The notes: a model not told the origin generated them from the letters alone. A DNA stretch of 64,000 nt from an uncultured Gammaproteobacteria bacterium (GCA_943788815.1 CALSRS010000001.1:1-64000), one strand, 5' to 3'; shown: positions 17,527-28,736, counted from the first letter of the stretch. A program made the numbers and translations.

Positions 17527-18888
17527 TTATTCGAGCCAAATTGTAATTTTTTCTATGTCATCAGATGTTAGAATACCTGCAGCTTGTTTTAAAATCAGCG
17601 TATTAATGATGTAGTCGTATCTTTCTCTTGCCAGGTCACGTCTTGCCTGGAATGTAGAACGTTCAGCCTGAACGACATCTACAGCAGTTCGTGTACCTAC
17701 CTCGAATCCAGCCTGAGTTGCTGCAAGTGCAGCTTCACTGGAAATTACAGCCTGTTGCAGGGCTTTAATTTGACTAATGCCAGACATAACCCCAAGGAAG
17801 GACTCTCGTGTTTGCCTGTAAGCTAGACGCCTAACTTGCTCCAGGCGCTCAAGTTGCTGGTTGAGTCTTTCTTGAGATGCGCGTACACGAGATGATACCG
17901 CCCCGCCAGAGTAAATTGGTACGTTCAGTTGTAGTGAAATCGTATTATTTGTAGTTTCACTGTCTCCGCTGGTATCACTTTCGTTATATGAACGCCTGGC
18001 ATTGAAATCCACGGTGGGGTAATGTCCAGAACGTTGTATTTTAATTTCGTCCCTGGCGATATCAACTGAATGGATGGCAGCAATAACATTTAGATTCTCT
18101 GACAATGCCATTTCTGACCAGGTATCTATATTGTCAGGCTCGGGGTTTAGCAATGGCATTGAGTCTGACAATCCTGCGAGTTCGTAAATATAATTACCTG
18201 TAATTTCCCGTAGTGCTTCTCTTGCATTATCTATGTCATTTTCTGCGCGAATTTTCTCTGCAATTGCACGGTCATATCCAGCCTGAGCTTCCTGGACATC
18301 AGTCACTGCTGTCAAACCAACTTCAAAGCGCTGTTTAGCCTGTTCTAACTGACGACTCAGAGATCTTAATTCCGCTTCTGCAAAATTCAGGTTGTCCATG
18401 GCAGATAGAACATTGAAGTAGGTTGTTGAAACACGAATTGCAAGATCCAGTTCAGATGCTGCTAGTTCTGCATCTGCCTGCTTTATCGTCTTGTCAGACT
18501 GTTGAATTCGAAAATATCGGTCAGCTCTGATAATTGGTTGTGTCAGGTTGAGTGAATATCCCAGCGAATCTGAATTTGTCTTTTCTGTTTGAATTGCTTC
18601 GCCCTGATTATTAAAGATGATGCGACTGGTACCAGATCGTGTGCTGCTGGTACCTGCAATATCGGCGGAAACACCAACAGAGGGAAGATAAGTCGCCATT
18701 GCTTGAGGCCGTTCTTCAAGAATTGCTCGCTTATTTGCCGCTACCTGTCTAAATACAGGGTCATTTGCCATCGCTTGTTGGTAAACATCATGTAAATCTA
18801 TTGCATAAAGTAAATTATTGGAAATAGGGAGATTACATATAAATATAAAAATACATATAACCGCATTTTTTTGCATTGTAGTTTTCAT
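17527..18888 (-). CDS. tolC: TolC-family outer membrane efflux channel
   Basis: This outer-membrane trimeric channel protein serves type I secretion and RND/MFS efflux. It has 453 residues with an N-terminal signal peptide (residues 1-30, ending near LLYA), then DLHDVYQQAMANDP, the two OEP repeats with long coiled helices, and the LNLTQPI and LNVPIYSGG strands typical of TolC. On the minus strand a CACAGG sequence precedes the ATG. It lies downstream of the methyltransferase and rhodanese genes, an order shared by Pseudomonas-like genomes near thiC. Confidence 0.93.
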   Translation of the reverse strand: MKTTMQKNAVICIFIFICNLPISNNLLYAIDLHDVYQQAMANDPVFRQVAANKRAILEERPQAMATYLPSVGVSADIAGTSSTRSGTSRIIFNNQGEAIQTEKTNSDSLGYSLNLTQPIIRADRYFRIQQSDKTIKQADAELAASELDLAIRVSTTYFNVLSAMDNLNFAEAELRSLSRQLEQAKQRFEVGLTAVTDVQEAQAGYDRAIAEKIRAENDIDNAREALREITGNYIYELAGLSDSMPLLNPEPDNIDTWSEMALSENLNVIAAIHSVDIARDEIKIQRSGHYPTVDFNARRSYNESDTSGDSETTNNTISLQLNVPIYSGGAVSSRVRASQERLNQQLERLEQVRRLAYRQTRESFLGVMSGISQIKALQQAVISSEAALAATQAGFEVGTRTAVDVVQAERSTFQARRDLARERYDYIINTLILKQAAGILTSDDIEKITIWLE

Positions 18889-18959
18889 CCTGTGGGTAAC
18901 TGGCTTACTTTGATCAATAAAATCTTAAATCAATTAATATGTTTTATATACATGGATGC

Positions 18960-19280
18960 CTAATATCTAGGCACAGTGTTATCAATTTGTTCAGACCAGG
19001 CGTCAATTCCTCCTTCCAAATTATAGAATTGACATTGAACACCTGCATTTTTCAGGAACATGCCTGCATTTAAACTTCTCGCGCCATGATGGCAAATAAG
19101 TACAACAGACTGTTTATCATCGATATCAGTTATCTTTTGATGAATTTCAGATAAAGGGATGTTCACACTTCCTGGAATTTTGCAGTGTTCAAATTCCCAA
19201 CTTTCTCTCACATCTAAAAGGAATACGGATTTTTCACTATCAAGCCATTCTTTAAGTGAATTAACATTAATATGTTCCAT
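18960..19280 (-). CDS. rhodanese-domain sulfurtransferase
   Basis: This is a single-domain rhodanese of 106 residues, cytoplasmic, with no signal peptide. The LLDVRE motif is near residue 23, and the catalytic loop CHHGARS contains the persulfide-forming Cys near residue 63. A single rhodanese between a protein methyltransferase and tolC is a recurrent arrangement. Its physiological sulfur donor and acceptor are unknown. The neighbour thiC and the sulfur transporters around 57-59 kb may be relevant, but nothing links them directly. It ends 71 bases before tolC on the same strand. Confidence 0.92.
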   Translation of the reverse strand: MEHINVNSLKEWLDSEKSVFLLDVRESWEFEHCKIPGSVNIPLSEIHQKITDIDDKQSVVLICHHGARSLNAGMFLKNAGVQCQFYNLEGGIDAWSEQIDNTVPRY

Positions 19281-19288
19281 TTATATAT

Positions 19289-19942
19289 TTAAAATAAAAA
19301 TTTATTTGTTTCAAATGAACCAATTAATGCAGGAATATCGGTTTCAAATATCACCTCTTTTGTCCATTGATTTTCATCTATACGGGTAATAAGCGTGGCA
19401 TCCATAACAGGAGATTCGCCTATTACGGCAAACAACCTGCCGCCTATGGTTAATTGTTCCTGAAATTCTTTATCTAATACAGGCTGTGATCCGGTTAAAA
19501 CAATAACGTTATATGGTGCTTTGGTTTTCCATCCATGAATTCCATCTGCAGTAATTAATTCGACATTCTGTATATTATTTTGTGTCAGTTTTGAAGTAGC
19601 CGATTGAGTGAATTCGGGAAAGATGTCAAGACTGATAACACTTTTACCAAATGTAGCCAAAACGGCCGTCATATAAGCACAGCCTGTACCAATTTCAAGA
19701 ATATGGTCATTCTGTGCTATGTCTAATGACTGGATAATTCTAGCTTCGACCTTAGGCTGCATCGTCATTTGATCGTATGCAAGCGGGATGTTGCAGTCTG
19801 TGAAGGCAAGTTTTTTGTATTCCTCAGGGAGGAATTCTTCTCGTTTGATATTGCATAAAGTGTCAAGTACCCTTTGGTCTAGTACTTCCCAGGTCCTGAT
19901 TTGTTGTTCTATCATATTTGAACGCGCTTGCTCAAAATCCAT
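19289..19942 (-). CDS. protein-L-isoaspartate O-methyltransferase-like protein
   Basis: This SAM-dependent methyltransferase of the PCMT family repairs isoaspartyl residues in typical members. It has 217 residues. The N-terminal segment MIEQQIRTWEVLDQRVLD and PLAYDQMTMQP precede the SAM-binding LEIGTGCAYMTAVLA. The usual family pair GTGSG is altered to GTGCA, as in the pcm-like gene next to tolC in other genomes. The ATG at 19942 has AAAGGG eight bases upstream and is preferred over an upstream GTG at 19951. It leads a minus-strand set with the rhodanese (8 bases away) and tolC, and its promoter region is shared with the thiC riboswitch side. Confidence 0.88.
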   Translation of the reverse strand: MDFEQARSNMIEQQIRTWEVLDQRVLDTLCNIKREEFLPEEYKKLAFTDCNIPLAYDQMTMQPKVEARIIQSLDIAQNDHILEIGTGCAYMTAVLATFGKSVISLDIFPEFTQSATSKLTQNNIQNVELITADGIHGWKTKAPYNVIVLTGSQPVLDKEFQEQLTIGGRLFAVIGESPVMDATLITRIDENQWTKEVIFETDIPALIGSFETNKFLF

Positions 19943-20010
19943 GTTTATCACCCTTTATTTTCCTCTAATAATATTTTTTCAATCCTGATATTATATATAA
20001 ACGAGTGTAT

Positions 20011-20095
20011 CTAGGGGCGCCTTTTTTTATTGGCTGAGATGACCCTCTGAACCTGATCCGGTTAGTCCCGGCGTAGGAAAGTCAGCACGTCGCTT
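20011..20095 (+). ncRNA. TPP riboswitch (THI element) aptamer upstream of thiC
   Basis: The conserved THI-box blocks are present in order: AGGGGCGCC, GGCTGAGAT, ACCCTCTGAACCTGATCCGGTTAG and CCGGCGTAGGAAAG. The aptamer is followed by about 45 bases of expression platform before thiC. GCGCCTT in the 5' aptamer strand (20017-20023) is exactly complementary to AAGGCGC at 20109-20115, and the Shine-Dalgarno GAGGAG is at 20129-20134. This suggests a ligand-dependent alternative fold controlling translation or transcription of thiC. The switch mechanism is inferred. Confidence 0.95.
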
Positions 20096-20110
20096 ATTAT
20101 TGCCCTATAA

Positions 20111-22018
<1,908 letters not shown>

Positions 22019-22068
22019 ATAATCCGCGCTATTTTTAAATCCTGATACACGAGGTGCTATTCAGGAAT

Positions 22069-23367
22069 ATGTCAGATTTGAATAAATATATAAAAAGTGC
22101 AGCAGATCCTGTGTCTGCTGCACTTCGAATTGAAAATTTATTAAATATTCCTGAGTTTGAAAAATCAACAAAAAATCTTTCTGCGTCTGATTTAAAATCA
22201 TTGGTCGACCTGATAAGTCTATCTGGATTTCTATATCGATATCTACGTCGACACCCTTATTCTGCAGAAGTTGGTAGCGAATCATTCAGCCCTCAGCAAT
22301 TAAAGCAAGAACCTCTGAGTAGCATGGAAGAATTGAGAACCATGAAGTATAAACAATTGTTGAATATTACATGGATGGATTTTTCAAATAATTATGGATA
22401 TGAGAAGATTTTGTTTGCTTTATCTCATCTCGCAGAATTTATATTTAATAAAGTTATAGATATCGGGCTCCCGGATACTCATTCTCAGTTGATTACCCAA
22501 CATATGGCTACATTTGGCCTGGGGAAACTGGGAGCATCTGAATTAAATTTTAGTTCAGATATTGATTTAATATTTGTTTGCTCAAATACAAGCGACGTTG
22601 ATTTAGAGATACATCACTACCAAAAAATATTGCAGGACAGCATTCGATTGCTTTCAAGTCATCTTGAAAAAATGACATCTGAGGGATTTTTGTATCGAGT
22701 AGATCTGAAATTGCGTCCATGGGGTCGCAGCGGTCCATTAGTAATGACAATTAATGAAACAGAAAATTATTATGAAGCAAGTTCGGAAATCTGGGAAAGA
22801 TTTGCATGGCTCAGGGCGCGGCAGATAATGGGTTCAGAAAAACTTGCTTGTGATTTAAAAGCAAGATTGAAATCTTTTGTGTATAGACGATCACTTTCAG
22901 AGGATGACCTGGACAGGTTCCTTGAGATTAAAAATGAAATGTGTAATGCAAGAAGAAAAAAAAGGCACTGGAACGTGAAAGTAGGTGAGGGAGGAATAAG
23001 AGATATAGAATTTTTTATACAAATGCTGCAGATAGTTAATGCTTATCGGATTCCAGAACTTCAAGAAACAGGAACAATTTCGATATTAAATACCTTGAAA
23101 AATCATGGGCTTGTTGAAGAAGAAGAAGCAGCAGAAGTCTTGCATAGTTACCTTTTTCTCAGGAAACTTGAAAACAGATTGCAAATGATTGAAGAGCAGC
23201 AAACACATGAGTTGCCAGATGAACATGATAAAAGAATCATAATTGCAAGATCAATGGGGATCGCGGGTAAATCCAATGATGAAATACTAGATATATTTGA
23301 AACTGAATTATTTGCAAATCAAATGATAGCGAAAAGCTATTTTGATCGAATACTTCCGGGAAAGTAG
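22069..23367 (+). CDS. glnE: GlnE-like adenylyltransferase, N-terminal half (separate ORF)
   Basis: This is the N-terminal (deadenylylating) half of glutamine synthetase adenylyltransferase, which adjusts glutamine synthetase activity. It has 432 residues from the ATG at 22069; a GTG at 22054 is open but unlikely. The nucleotidyltransferase signature GLGKLGASELNFSSDIDLIFV is followed by YRVDLKLRPWGRSGP and the EGGIRDIEFFIQ segment. The usual protein of about 950 residues is cut here: TAG at 23365 ends this half, while the other half starts 7 bases later in another frame. Whether two active polypeptides are made or the gene is broken cannot be told from sequence alone. Confidence 0.8.
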   Translation: MSDLNKYIKSAADPVSAALRIENLLNIPEFEKSTKNLSASDLKSLVDLISLSGFLYRYLRRHPYSAEVGSESFSPQQLKQEPLSSMEELRTMKYKQLLNITWMDFSNNYGYEKILFALSHLAEFIFNKVIDIGLPDTHSQLITQHMATFGLGKLGASELNFSSDIDLIFVCSNTSDVDLEIHHYQKILQDSIRLLSSHLEKMTSEGFLYRVDLKLRPWGRSGPLVMTINETENYYEASSEIWERFAWLRARQIMGSEKLACDLKARLKSFVYRRSLSEDDLDRFLEIKNEMCNARRKKRHWNVKVGEGGIRDIEFFIQMLQIVNAYRIPELQETGTISILNTLKNHGLVEEEEAAEVLHSYLFLRKLENRLQMIEEQQTHELPDEHDKRIIIARSMGIAGKSNDEILDIFETELFANQMIAKSYFDRILPGK

Positions 23368-23374
23368 TTCATAT

Positions 23375-24682
23375 ATGAAAGCTGAAGATTATTATCAATT
23401 TCTAGATCATGCCTGGCATCAGGAAACTGCGCGTAATAGCCTGGATCGTTGGGTTGACATTTGCAATCAGGAAAAATGGGAATATTCCAATGAAAATATG
23501 GAGATTCTGGTTCGTGTCTTTGGCGCCAGTTGGTATTTCACCCGATTTATATTTGTTTATGGAAATAAAATAGACGCGTTGTTAGAAGTCGAATTCAAAC
23601 TTGAAGATGAGTTTAAAATAGCAGGTATACAATTTGAAGATATATTAAAATTTGATGAAATAGAACAAGCTATTAATCAACTCAGACTATTTAAAAATGC
23701 CATTATGTTTAAGATATTAATTGCATATCTTATGGGCACCTTGAACCTGGAATCGATAGAGTTAGCATTAACACGCTTATCGGAAAAAATATTAACCGCG
23801 TTAATACAGGTGTTAGAAAAAAAGACGTCGAATCTGAATGTTCCAATTAGTATCCTTGGCATGGGTAGAATGGCGGGTAATGAAATGACGTTTGGTTCAG
23901 ATTTAGACTTGATCTTCTTGTATGAAAAAAATGACCATATATTGAATCCAGATTTGAGCTCAATAATCAGATTGCTATTAAGGTTAGTGGCTCAGCCATC
24001 ATCTAATGGTCAGCTGTATGAGGTCGACATGAGATTAAGGCCTCATGGTAATTCGGGGCCACTGGTAAGCACATATCAGACATTTCTGAAGTATCACGCG
24101 GCAGATAGAGAAATATGGGAAAGGCAGATGATGACTCGATGCAGGCCTGTTCTGGTGCAGAGTAGTAATATTGATATGCTCATGAGTGAGCTGAATGATT
24201 ATATATATGCTGAATATGCTGATGGTGTTCTTGAAGAGCAAATTGTAACAATGAGGCGGCGAGTCGAAAATGTATTGGGTAGTGTAAGAAATAAACACGA
24301 AATTAAAAGAGGTGCGGGCGGATTGATGGACATTGATTTCATTACGCATTTTTTTCAGTTGCGATATGGAATAAAAGAAAAGGTTCTGCAAACTGCAAGT
24401 ACTCGAGATGCCATTCGTCAACTGGAAAACTCTAGATATATTAATAACAATGACAAAAAGACATTGCTAGATTCTTATGAATTCTTAAAGCAGGCGGAAA
24501 CGGCATTAAGGCTATTTGACTTGAAATCTGTTGACTCATTTCCATCTGATGTTAACAGTAATGTATCCTTAGCCAAGGCAATGGGGTTTGGCAATAATGT
24601 CGATGGTTTTATGGATAAGTACCTTGAAATTACTGCTGAGGTAAGACAGCTTTTTATAAAATTAGTAGGTGACCTTGATTAG
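23375..24682 (+). CDS. glnE: GlnE-like adenylyltransferase, C-terminal half (separate ORF)
   Basis: The C-terminal (adenylylating) half has 435 residues. It contains a second nucleotidyltransferase signature (LGMGRMAGNEMTFGSDLDLIFLY), YEVDMRLRPHGNSGP and RGAGGLMDIDFITHFFQLRYG. It is shorter before the signature than E. coli GlnE: the linker and regulatory segment has about 45 residues before LVRVFGAS, against more than 100. The frame extends back to 23342 in the neighbouring ORF, and a single base removed from the CCGGGAAAG run would fuse the two. The ATG at 23375 has weak GGAAA as a ribosome site. Confidence 0.8.
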   Translation: MKAEDYYQFLDHAWHQETARNSLDRWVDICNQEKWEYSNENMEILVRVFGASWYFTRFIFVYGNKIDALLEVEFKLEDEFKIAGIQFEDILKFDEIEQAINQLRLFKNAIMFKILIAYLMGTLNLESIELALTRLSEKILTALIQVLEKKTSNLNVPISILGMGRMAGNEMTFGSDLDLIFLYEKNDHILNPDLSSIIRLLLRLVAQPSSNGQLYEVDMRLRPHGNSGPLVSTYQTFLKYHAADREIWERQMMTRCRPVLVQSSNIDMLMSELNDYIYAEYADGVLEEQIVTMRRRVENVLGSVRNKHEIKRGAGGLMDIDFITHFFQLRYGIKEKVLQTASTRDAIRQLENSRYINNNDKKTLLDSYEFLKQAETALRLFDLKSVDSFPSDVNSNVSLAKAMGFGNNVDGFMDKYLEITAEVRQLFIKLVGDLD

Positions 24683-24684
24683 TT

Positions 24685-25998
24685 TTATGCTAATTGCTTA
24701 TTGATGTCTTCCTCGTTACTAATCAATTCAACTTGTGATACTGCAATCTGATTTCGTCCCTGTTGTTTTGCTTTATACAATGCCTTGTCAGCACGAGACA
24801 GCAAAGTTTTTGACTGCTGTTCTTTTTGTGGTATTAGAGTAGCAACACCGAAACTAGCGGTAACTATATTGTCAACGTCTGAAAATCGATGAATTATATT
24901 TAAATCTCTGACAGCAATTAACATTTGATCGGCCAAGTCTTTCGCATTTTCAAGGTTGGTTATTGGCAATATTATGCCAAACTCTTCTCCACCATATCTT
25001 GCGGCCAGGTCATTATCTCGGCGTGCATGACTTTGCAAAGTGGTTGCAACCTGGATAAGACAAGTATCACCTTTTTGATGGCCATAATTATCGTTGTAAG
25101 ACTTAAAGTTATCAATATCACACATTATCAGTGATATTGGTGTGCCGGACCGACTTGCTCGATTCCACTCATTAGCCAGGGTAGAGTCAAAATTCCTTCT
25201 GTTAGGTATTCCGGTCAAACCATCCAGATTGGATATTGCCATTAGTGTTTTGGCAAGCTCTTCTGCGCGTTCTTTTTCATCTTTTAATTGTTCTTCCGCC
25301 TTTTTTCTTTGTGCGAGATCAAATTCAAGACTGCTGTACAACTGAGTGACCCTGTTTTTCTCTTGTTTGAGATCATCAAGCAACTGTAAATTGTCAAACT
25401 GATAGGAAAGTGACTCAGAGATAATTTTGTGTAGTCTATGGGCAATTAATGATATGAATGAAACAAATAATAAAATAATGAAGCCAGATAGTTTAAGTTG
25501 CTCTGTAGGCTGCAATAGCAAAAATAGTATCACTGGTAGTGTTGCGGGTATGAAAAATGAAAAATATACGGATAACAAAATTATATTTGTTGCCACCGCC
25601 CCAGAGACAAGGCCGCCCAAAAGCATTAAGAAATATATGTTTTCAAAGTAATTCAAAGATCCCAGTATATAAATGCCTGCGCCAGACCAGAGTAAGCCAA
25701 TAACTACTAATGAGCTATTATAAAACCAAAAGATAAACTTTGGGTCTTGCAGACCTTGCGAAGTGTTGATGTAGTTTTTGATTACAACATAACGAACCAG
25801 GTAGAATATAAAATATACTGCAATCCATAATGTGATTTCATATTGAATAGCGCTGTTGTAGTAGATTAAAAAAAGAAATGCAGCTGCAATCGCACCCATA
25901 GTGATTGCAGTTGGTGATTGATTTATTAACACATTGATTTGGTGTTTTTTGAAGTCTGAATATTTGTGATTTGTCATGTGTTTATTAGGGGATTGCAT
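24685..25998 (-). CDS. membrane diguanylate cyclase (GGDEF)
   Basis: This 437-residue protein has about six transmembrane helices in the first 190 residues, a coiled coil (about 200-255) that likely transmits a signal, and a GGDEF domain. The active-site motif GGEEF is at residues 336-340, with the inhibitory I-site RDND at 327-330. It therefore probably makes cyclic di-GMP with product inhibition. The N-terminal sensor does not match a domain I can name. It stands convergent with glnE (3 bases apart) and faces the SPL-like operon behind it. Confidence 0.92.
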   Translation of the reverse strand: MQSPNKHMTNHKYSDFKKHQINVLINQSPTAITMGAIAAAFLFLIYYNSAIQYEITLWIAVYFIFYLVRYVVIKNYINTSQGLQDPKFIFWFYNSSLVVIGLLWSGAGIYILGSLNYFENIYFLMLLGGLVSGAVATNIILLSVYFSFFIPATLPVILFLLLQPTEQLKLSGFIILLFVSFISLIAHRLHKIISESLSYQFDNLQLLDDLKQEKNRVTQLYSSLEFDLAQRKKAEEQLKDEKERAEELAKTLMAISNLDGLTGIPNRRNFDSTLANEWNRASRSGTPISLIMCDIDNFKSYNDNYGHQKGDTCLIQVATTLQSHARRDNDLAARYGGEEFGIILPITNLENAKDLADQMLIAVRDLNIIHRFSDVDNIVTASFGVATLIPQKEQQSKTLLSRADKALYKAKQQGRNQIAVSQVELISNEEDINKQLA

Positions 25999-26067
25999 TT
26001 AATAGGTATATTAGATATGAATAATAAATCTGGTGCTCTGATAAGTCTAGTATGGCAGGTTTTGGGC

Positions 26068-27075
26068 TTATATATACTGTTCGAGAGCTTCGCATGGAAA
26101 TATTTTCTCAAGGGGGTAATAAGAACAAACTTCCTGGTAACAATAGGACAATAATCTTTTTTTTACATCATTTTTATAACTAACTGATTTACCTGAATGT
26201 TCAAAGGGTGATGTGATTAATTTATCTTCAGGGTAATAGGAAGAAAGTTTATTGAAATAATGAGCTGGAAGTCTAAATGAACCGATACTTACAGAATGTA
26301 TTTTCTCGATATCTAATTTATTGGCAACATCTGCAAAAAATGTTTGATATGTTTTTTCAAGATCGGTGTCATATATCAATGGGTCAAATCGTAAGCCAAT
26401 ATTCCAACCTTGATCTTGTAATTTTCTGGCCGAGGCTAATCTACTACTAATGTCTGGTGCTTTGTGATCCAGTGCTTTTGCTAATCTATCTGGTAATAAA
26501 CTATAGGCAATAACACAATTATTAATGGGTTCAATATCCAGCAATGAACGAATTTGAGTGCTTTTTGTCCTTAATTCCAGTAATAGATTGGGTATGTCTG
26601 ATATTTTTGGCAAAAGGTATTGCATAAAACCCGTTACTGGTTCCATAGCAAGGCTATCGCAGTCGTATCCGGAAAAAAAATGGCAAGATTTATCAGCATG
26701 TGAATTGCAAATTAATTTAATCTGCTGATAGAACTCCTCGTAATTTACAAATAAAACATAATTGGCAGATCGGTACATACCTTGCAAGAAACAGTAACGA
26801 CAATCATAAATACAATTTAACATATGTGAGAAATAGTAATTTAAATCCCCACCGATGCTGTACTCAGAGGGGGCTGGCATTACTAAATTTTTATGTTTAT
26901 GGGCTAAAATTAAACCAGGTGATTTTTTTTGTAATCTAAAATTTTGCGCCTTCCTGTTAAATACTTCTGAATAATGATCACAATCAATCACTGACGCATT
27001 ACTAAACTTATTGCAAATCTGAAGAGTTTTATGGTGTGACGCAACCTCTTTTTCTATGTATATACGATTTATCAT
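26068..27075 (-). CDS. spore photoproduct lyase-like radical SAM protein
   Basis: This 335-residue member of the SPL-family radical SAM enzymes contains the cluster motif C88-x3-C92-x2-C95 (NCIYDCRYC). A Cys (C139, in FSGYDCDSL) follows 44 residues after the last cluster Cys, close to the spacing of the catalytic H-donor Cys of Bacillus SPL as I remember it. The motif KTLQICNKF and PCEALEQYI at the end complete the family pattern. In Bacillus the enzyme repairs spore photoproduct; this Gram-negative organism does not sporulate, so another thymine lesion or a different substrate is implied. It is the last gene of a minus-strand operon with a nucleosidase and a GT2 enzyme. Confidence 0.85.
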   Translation of the reverse strand: MINRIYIEKEVASHHKTLQICNKFSNASVIDCDHYSEVFNRKAQNFRLQKKSPGLILAHKHKNLVMPAPSEYSIGGDLNYYFSHMLNCIYDCRYCFLQGMYRSANYVLFVNYEEFYQQIKLICNSHADKSCHFFSGYDCDSLAMEPVTGFMQYLLPKISDIPNLLLELRTKSTQIRSLLDIEPINNCVIAYSLLPDRLAKALDHKAPDISSRLASARKLQDQGWNIGLRFDPLIYDTDLEKTYQTFFADVANKLDIEKIHSVSIGSFRLPAHYFNKLSSYYPEDKLITSPFEHSGKSVSYKNDVKKRLLSYCYQEVCSYYPLEKIFPCEALEQYI

Positions 27076-27090
27076 GGATATTACTTGGTC

Positions 27091-27909
27091 TTAGTAAGAT
27101 ACAGGTGTCTTATCTAATGTGAACATTAGATAGTCTAGGATTTCCTGGGCATTTTTAAATTTATGTATGCGATTCATATCTGGTACTGTCGTGGGGAATA
27201 AAATTTCCCATTTTTTTAATATTTTTTTTAGTTGAATTTTGTGTGAGTGCGTGAAGTGCTGAATCGAAGTAAGCTTATTATAAAGATTTTCATCACATGT
27301 AATTTCTTTGATTTCAAGTGACAGTGTTTTAAGGCTGTCTATCAGGCGTGTTATTTCTTCAATATTATTTTCAATTAACGACTGGATAATACTTTCATTC
27401 AGTTGTTGATAATGAGTATGTTCATTGTCAGATATGATTTTTAGGCAATGCACTAATTCACATGTGGTAACTTTGCATGCTGAGTAATAAAATCCAGATG
27501 ACTCCATATCTAACATAAAACCATCTGGATATTGATCTGTTGCTGTGTCAATAGTCATGATTGGCAAATTCAGTAAACGTGACTTGAAAACTATTTGTGG
27601 AAACCAGGACTGCTTACTGCCAGTATCGATTATTTTGTTGGCGATAACGGGTGTGCCAAGGTCTAATGATTTGTGGCCAGCTATTCCAATATTTAACCAG
27701 CTTCGCATCTTTGATGATTGAAAAATGTTCATGGTGTGAATTACAGCGGCAGCTGAGGCTAGTTTTCCAATTCCACTGATAGTTAGTGTGATTGTTTGTG
27801 TGTTGTTCGCATAGGCTTCAAATATGTTCGAATTCTCAAGTTTTCTTAAATTGAAATGGCGAATTATGGGCTTGGCCTCCGCATGTAATGCAGTGATGAT
27901 GTGAGTCAT
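27091..27909 (-). CDS. nucleoside phosphorylase / MTA-SAH nucleosidase-like protein
   Basis: This 272-residue protein has an N-terminal phosphorylase fold: the TALHAEAKPI start, SGIGKLASAAAV, WLNIGIAGH, and the catalytic-region DMESSGFYYSA and ISDNEH. These match the nucleoside phosphorylase/MTA nucleosidase superfamily, with the DMES Glu and the following Asp in position. The C-terminal third (about residues 160-272) is a divergent helical extension. It begins in a 4-base ATGA overlap with the upstream GT2 gene and ends 15 bases before the SPL-like gene. A role in clearing 5'-deoxyadenosine from the SPL reaction is an inference from position alone. Confidence 0.82.
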   Translation of the reverse strand: MTHIITALHAEAKPIIRHFNLRKLENSNIFEAYANNTQTITLTISGIGKLASAAAVIHTMNIFQSSKMRSWLNIGIAGHKSLDLGTPVIANKIIDTGSKQSWFPQIVFKSRLLNLPIMTIDTATDQYPDGFMLDMESSGFYYSACKVTTCELVHCLKIISDNEHTHYQQLNESIIQSLIENNIEEITRLIDSLKTLSLEIKEITCDENLYNKLTSIQHFTHSHKIQLKKILKKWEILFPTTVPDMNRIHKFKNAQEILDYLMFTLDKTPVSY

Positions 27910-28736
27910 GGTTGGCTATCAGAATAAAGTTTTGCAAGCATTTTGAAATCTTCTGCGGCCACTTCATTATTGTGTTTTTGTGCCCCATTAATGTATATAT
28001 TGAGTTTATATTTTAATGTATCTATAGCGTTTTTTCTTTGTGTGTCCGAGAGTATGCCTGAATCAAGTAAGTTTGCTAATGATTTGATCCTGAATCGATC
28101 CATACCCCAGTATTTTGTAGATAATTGATCTGGATGGCCGCCGTATTTCTCAACAAGTTTCTCTTCGGCATAAAGCAAAGGGTATTTTGAACATATCCTT
28201 AACCACAGATCATAGTCCTCGCAAGCGGGCAGTGATTCATCAAAAGTTCCGATGCTGTTAAAAATATCTCTATGTATAATTACGGATGATGGCGAGATTA
28301 CACATAATGGGAGGCATTTTTTGAATATATATCCTCCATTTTTCTGATGCTTTTTTTTCTGATTTATTTGCTTGCCATTTTTAAACCATATTTCATTGCA
28401 ATGGCATATTTTGTATTCTGGGTTAATAGTTAATAGTTTAGTTTGTGTTTTTAGCTTGTTTTTATTCCACTTGTCATCACTATCCAGGAATGCAATCCAG
28501 TGATTTACAGAGTTTAAAATCCCATTATTTCTGGCAGAGCTGACACCAGAGTGGGGCTGGTGAATGTATCTGATACGAGGGTATTTATTCGCGATCATCT
28601 TATCTGTGTTATCTGATGAGCCATCATCTATGACTATGATTTCATTTGGCATATATGATTGGCTCAGCACGGAATCTAGTGCCTTGCAAAGTGATTCTCT
28701 CCTGTTGTAGGTAGGTATAATTACACTTATTTTCAT
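27906..28736 (-). CDS. family 2 glycosyltransferase
   Basis: This 276-residue GT-A fold enzyme begins with SVIIPTYNRRESL, then VIDDGSSDNT (near residues 36-44) and the DXD-like metal site FLDSDDKW (near residue 84). A later ACEDYDLWLRI segment supplies the conserved acid pair. No membrane segment is present, so it is likely cytoplasmic. The sugar donor and acceptor are unknown. It is the first gene of the operon with the nucleosidase and SPL-like enzyme and is divergent from the metallopeptidase 70 bases away. No glycan biosynthesis cluster surrounds it. Confidence 0.9.
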   Translation of the reverse strand: MKISVIIPTYNRRESLCKALDSVLSQSYMPNEIIVIDDGSSDNTDKMIANKYPRIRYIHQPHSGVSSARNNGILNSVNHWIAFLDSDDKWNKNKLKTQTKLLTINPEYKICHCNEIWFKNGKQINQKKKHQKNGGYIFKKCLPLCVISPSSVIIHRDIFNSIGTFDESLPACEDYDLWLRICSKYPLLYAEEKLVEKYGGHPDQLSTKYWGMDRFRIKSLANLLDSGILSDTQRKNAIDTLKYKLNIYINGAQKHNNEVAAEDFKMLAKLYSDSQP

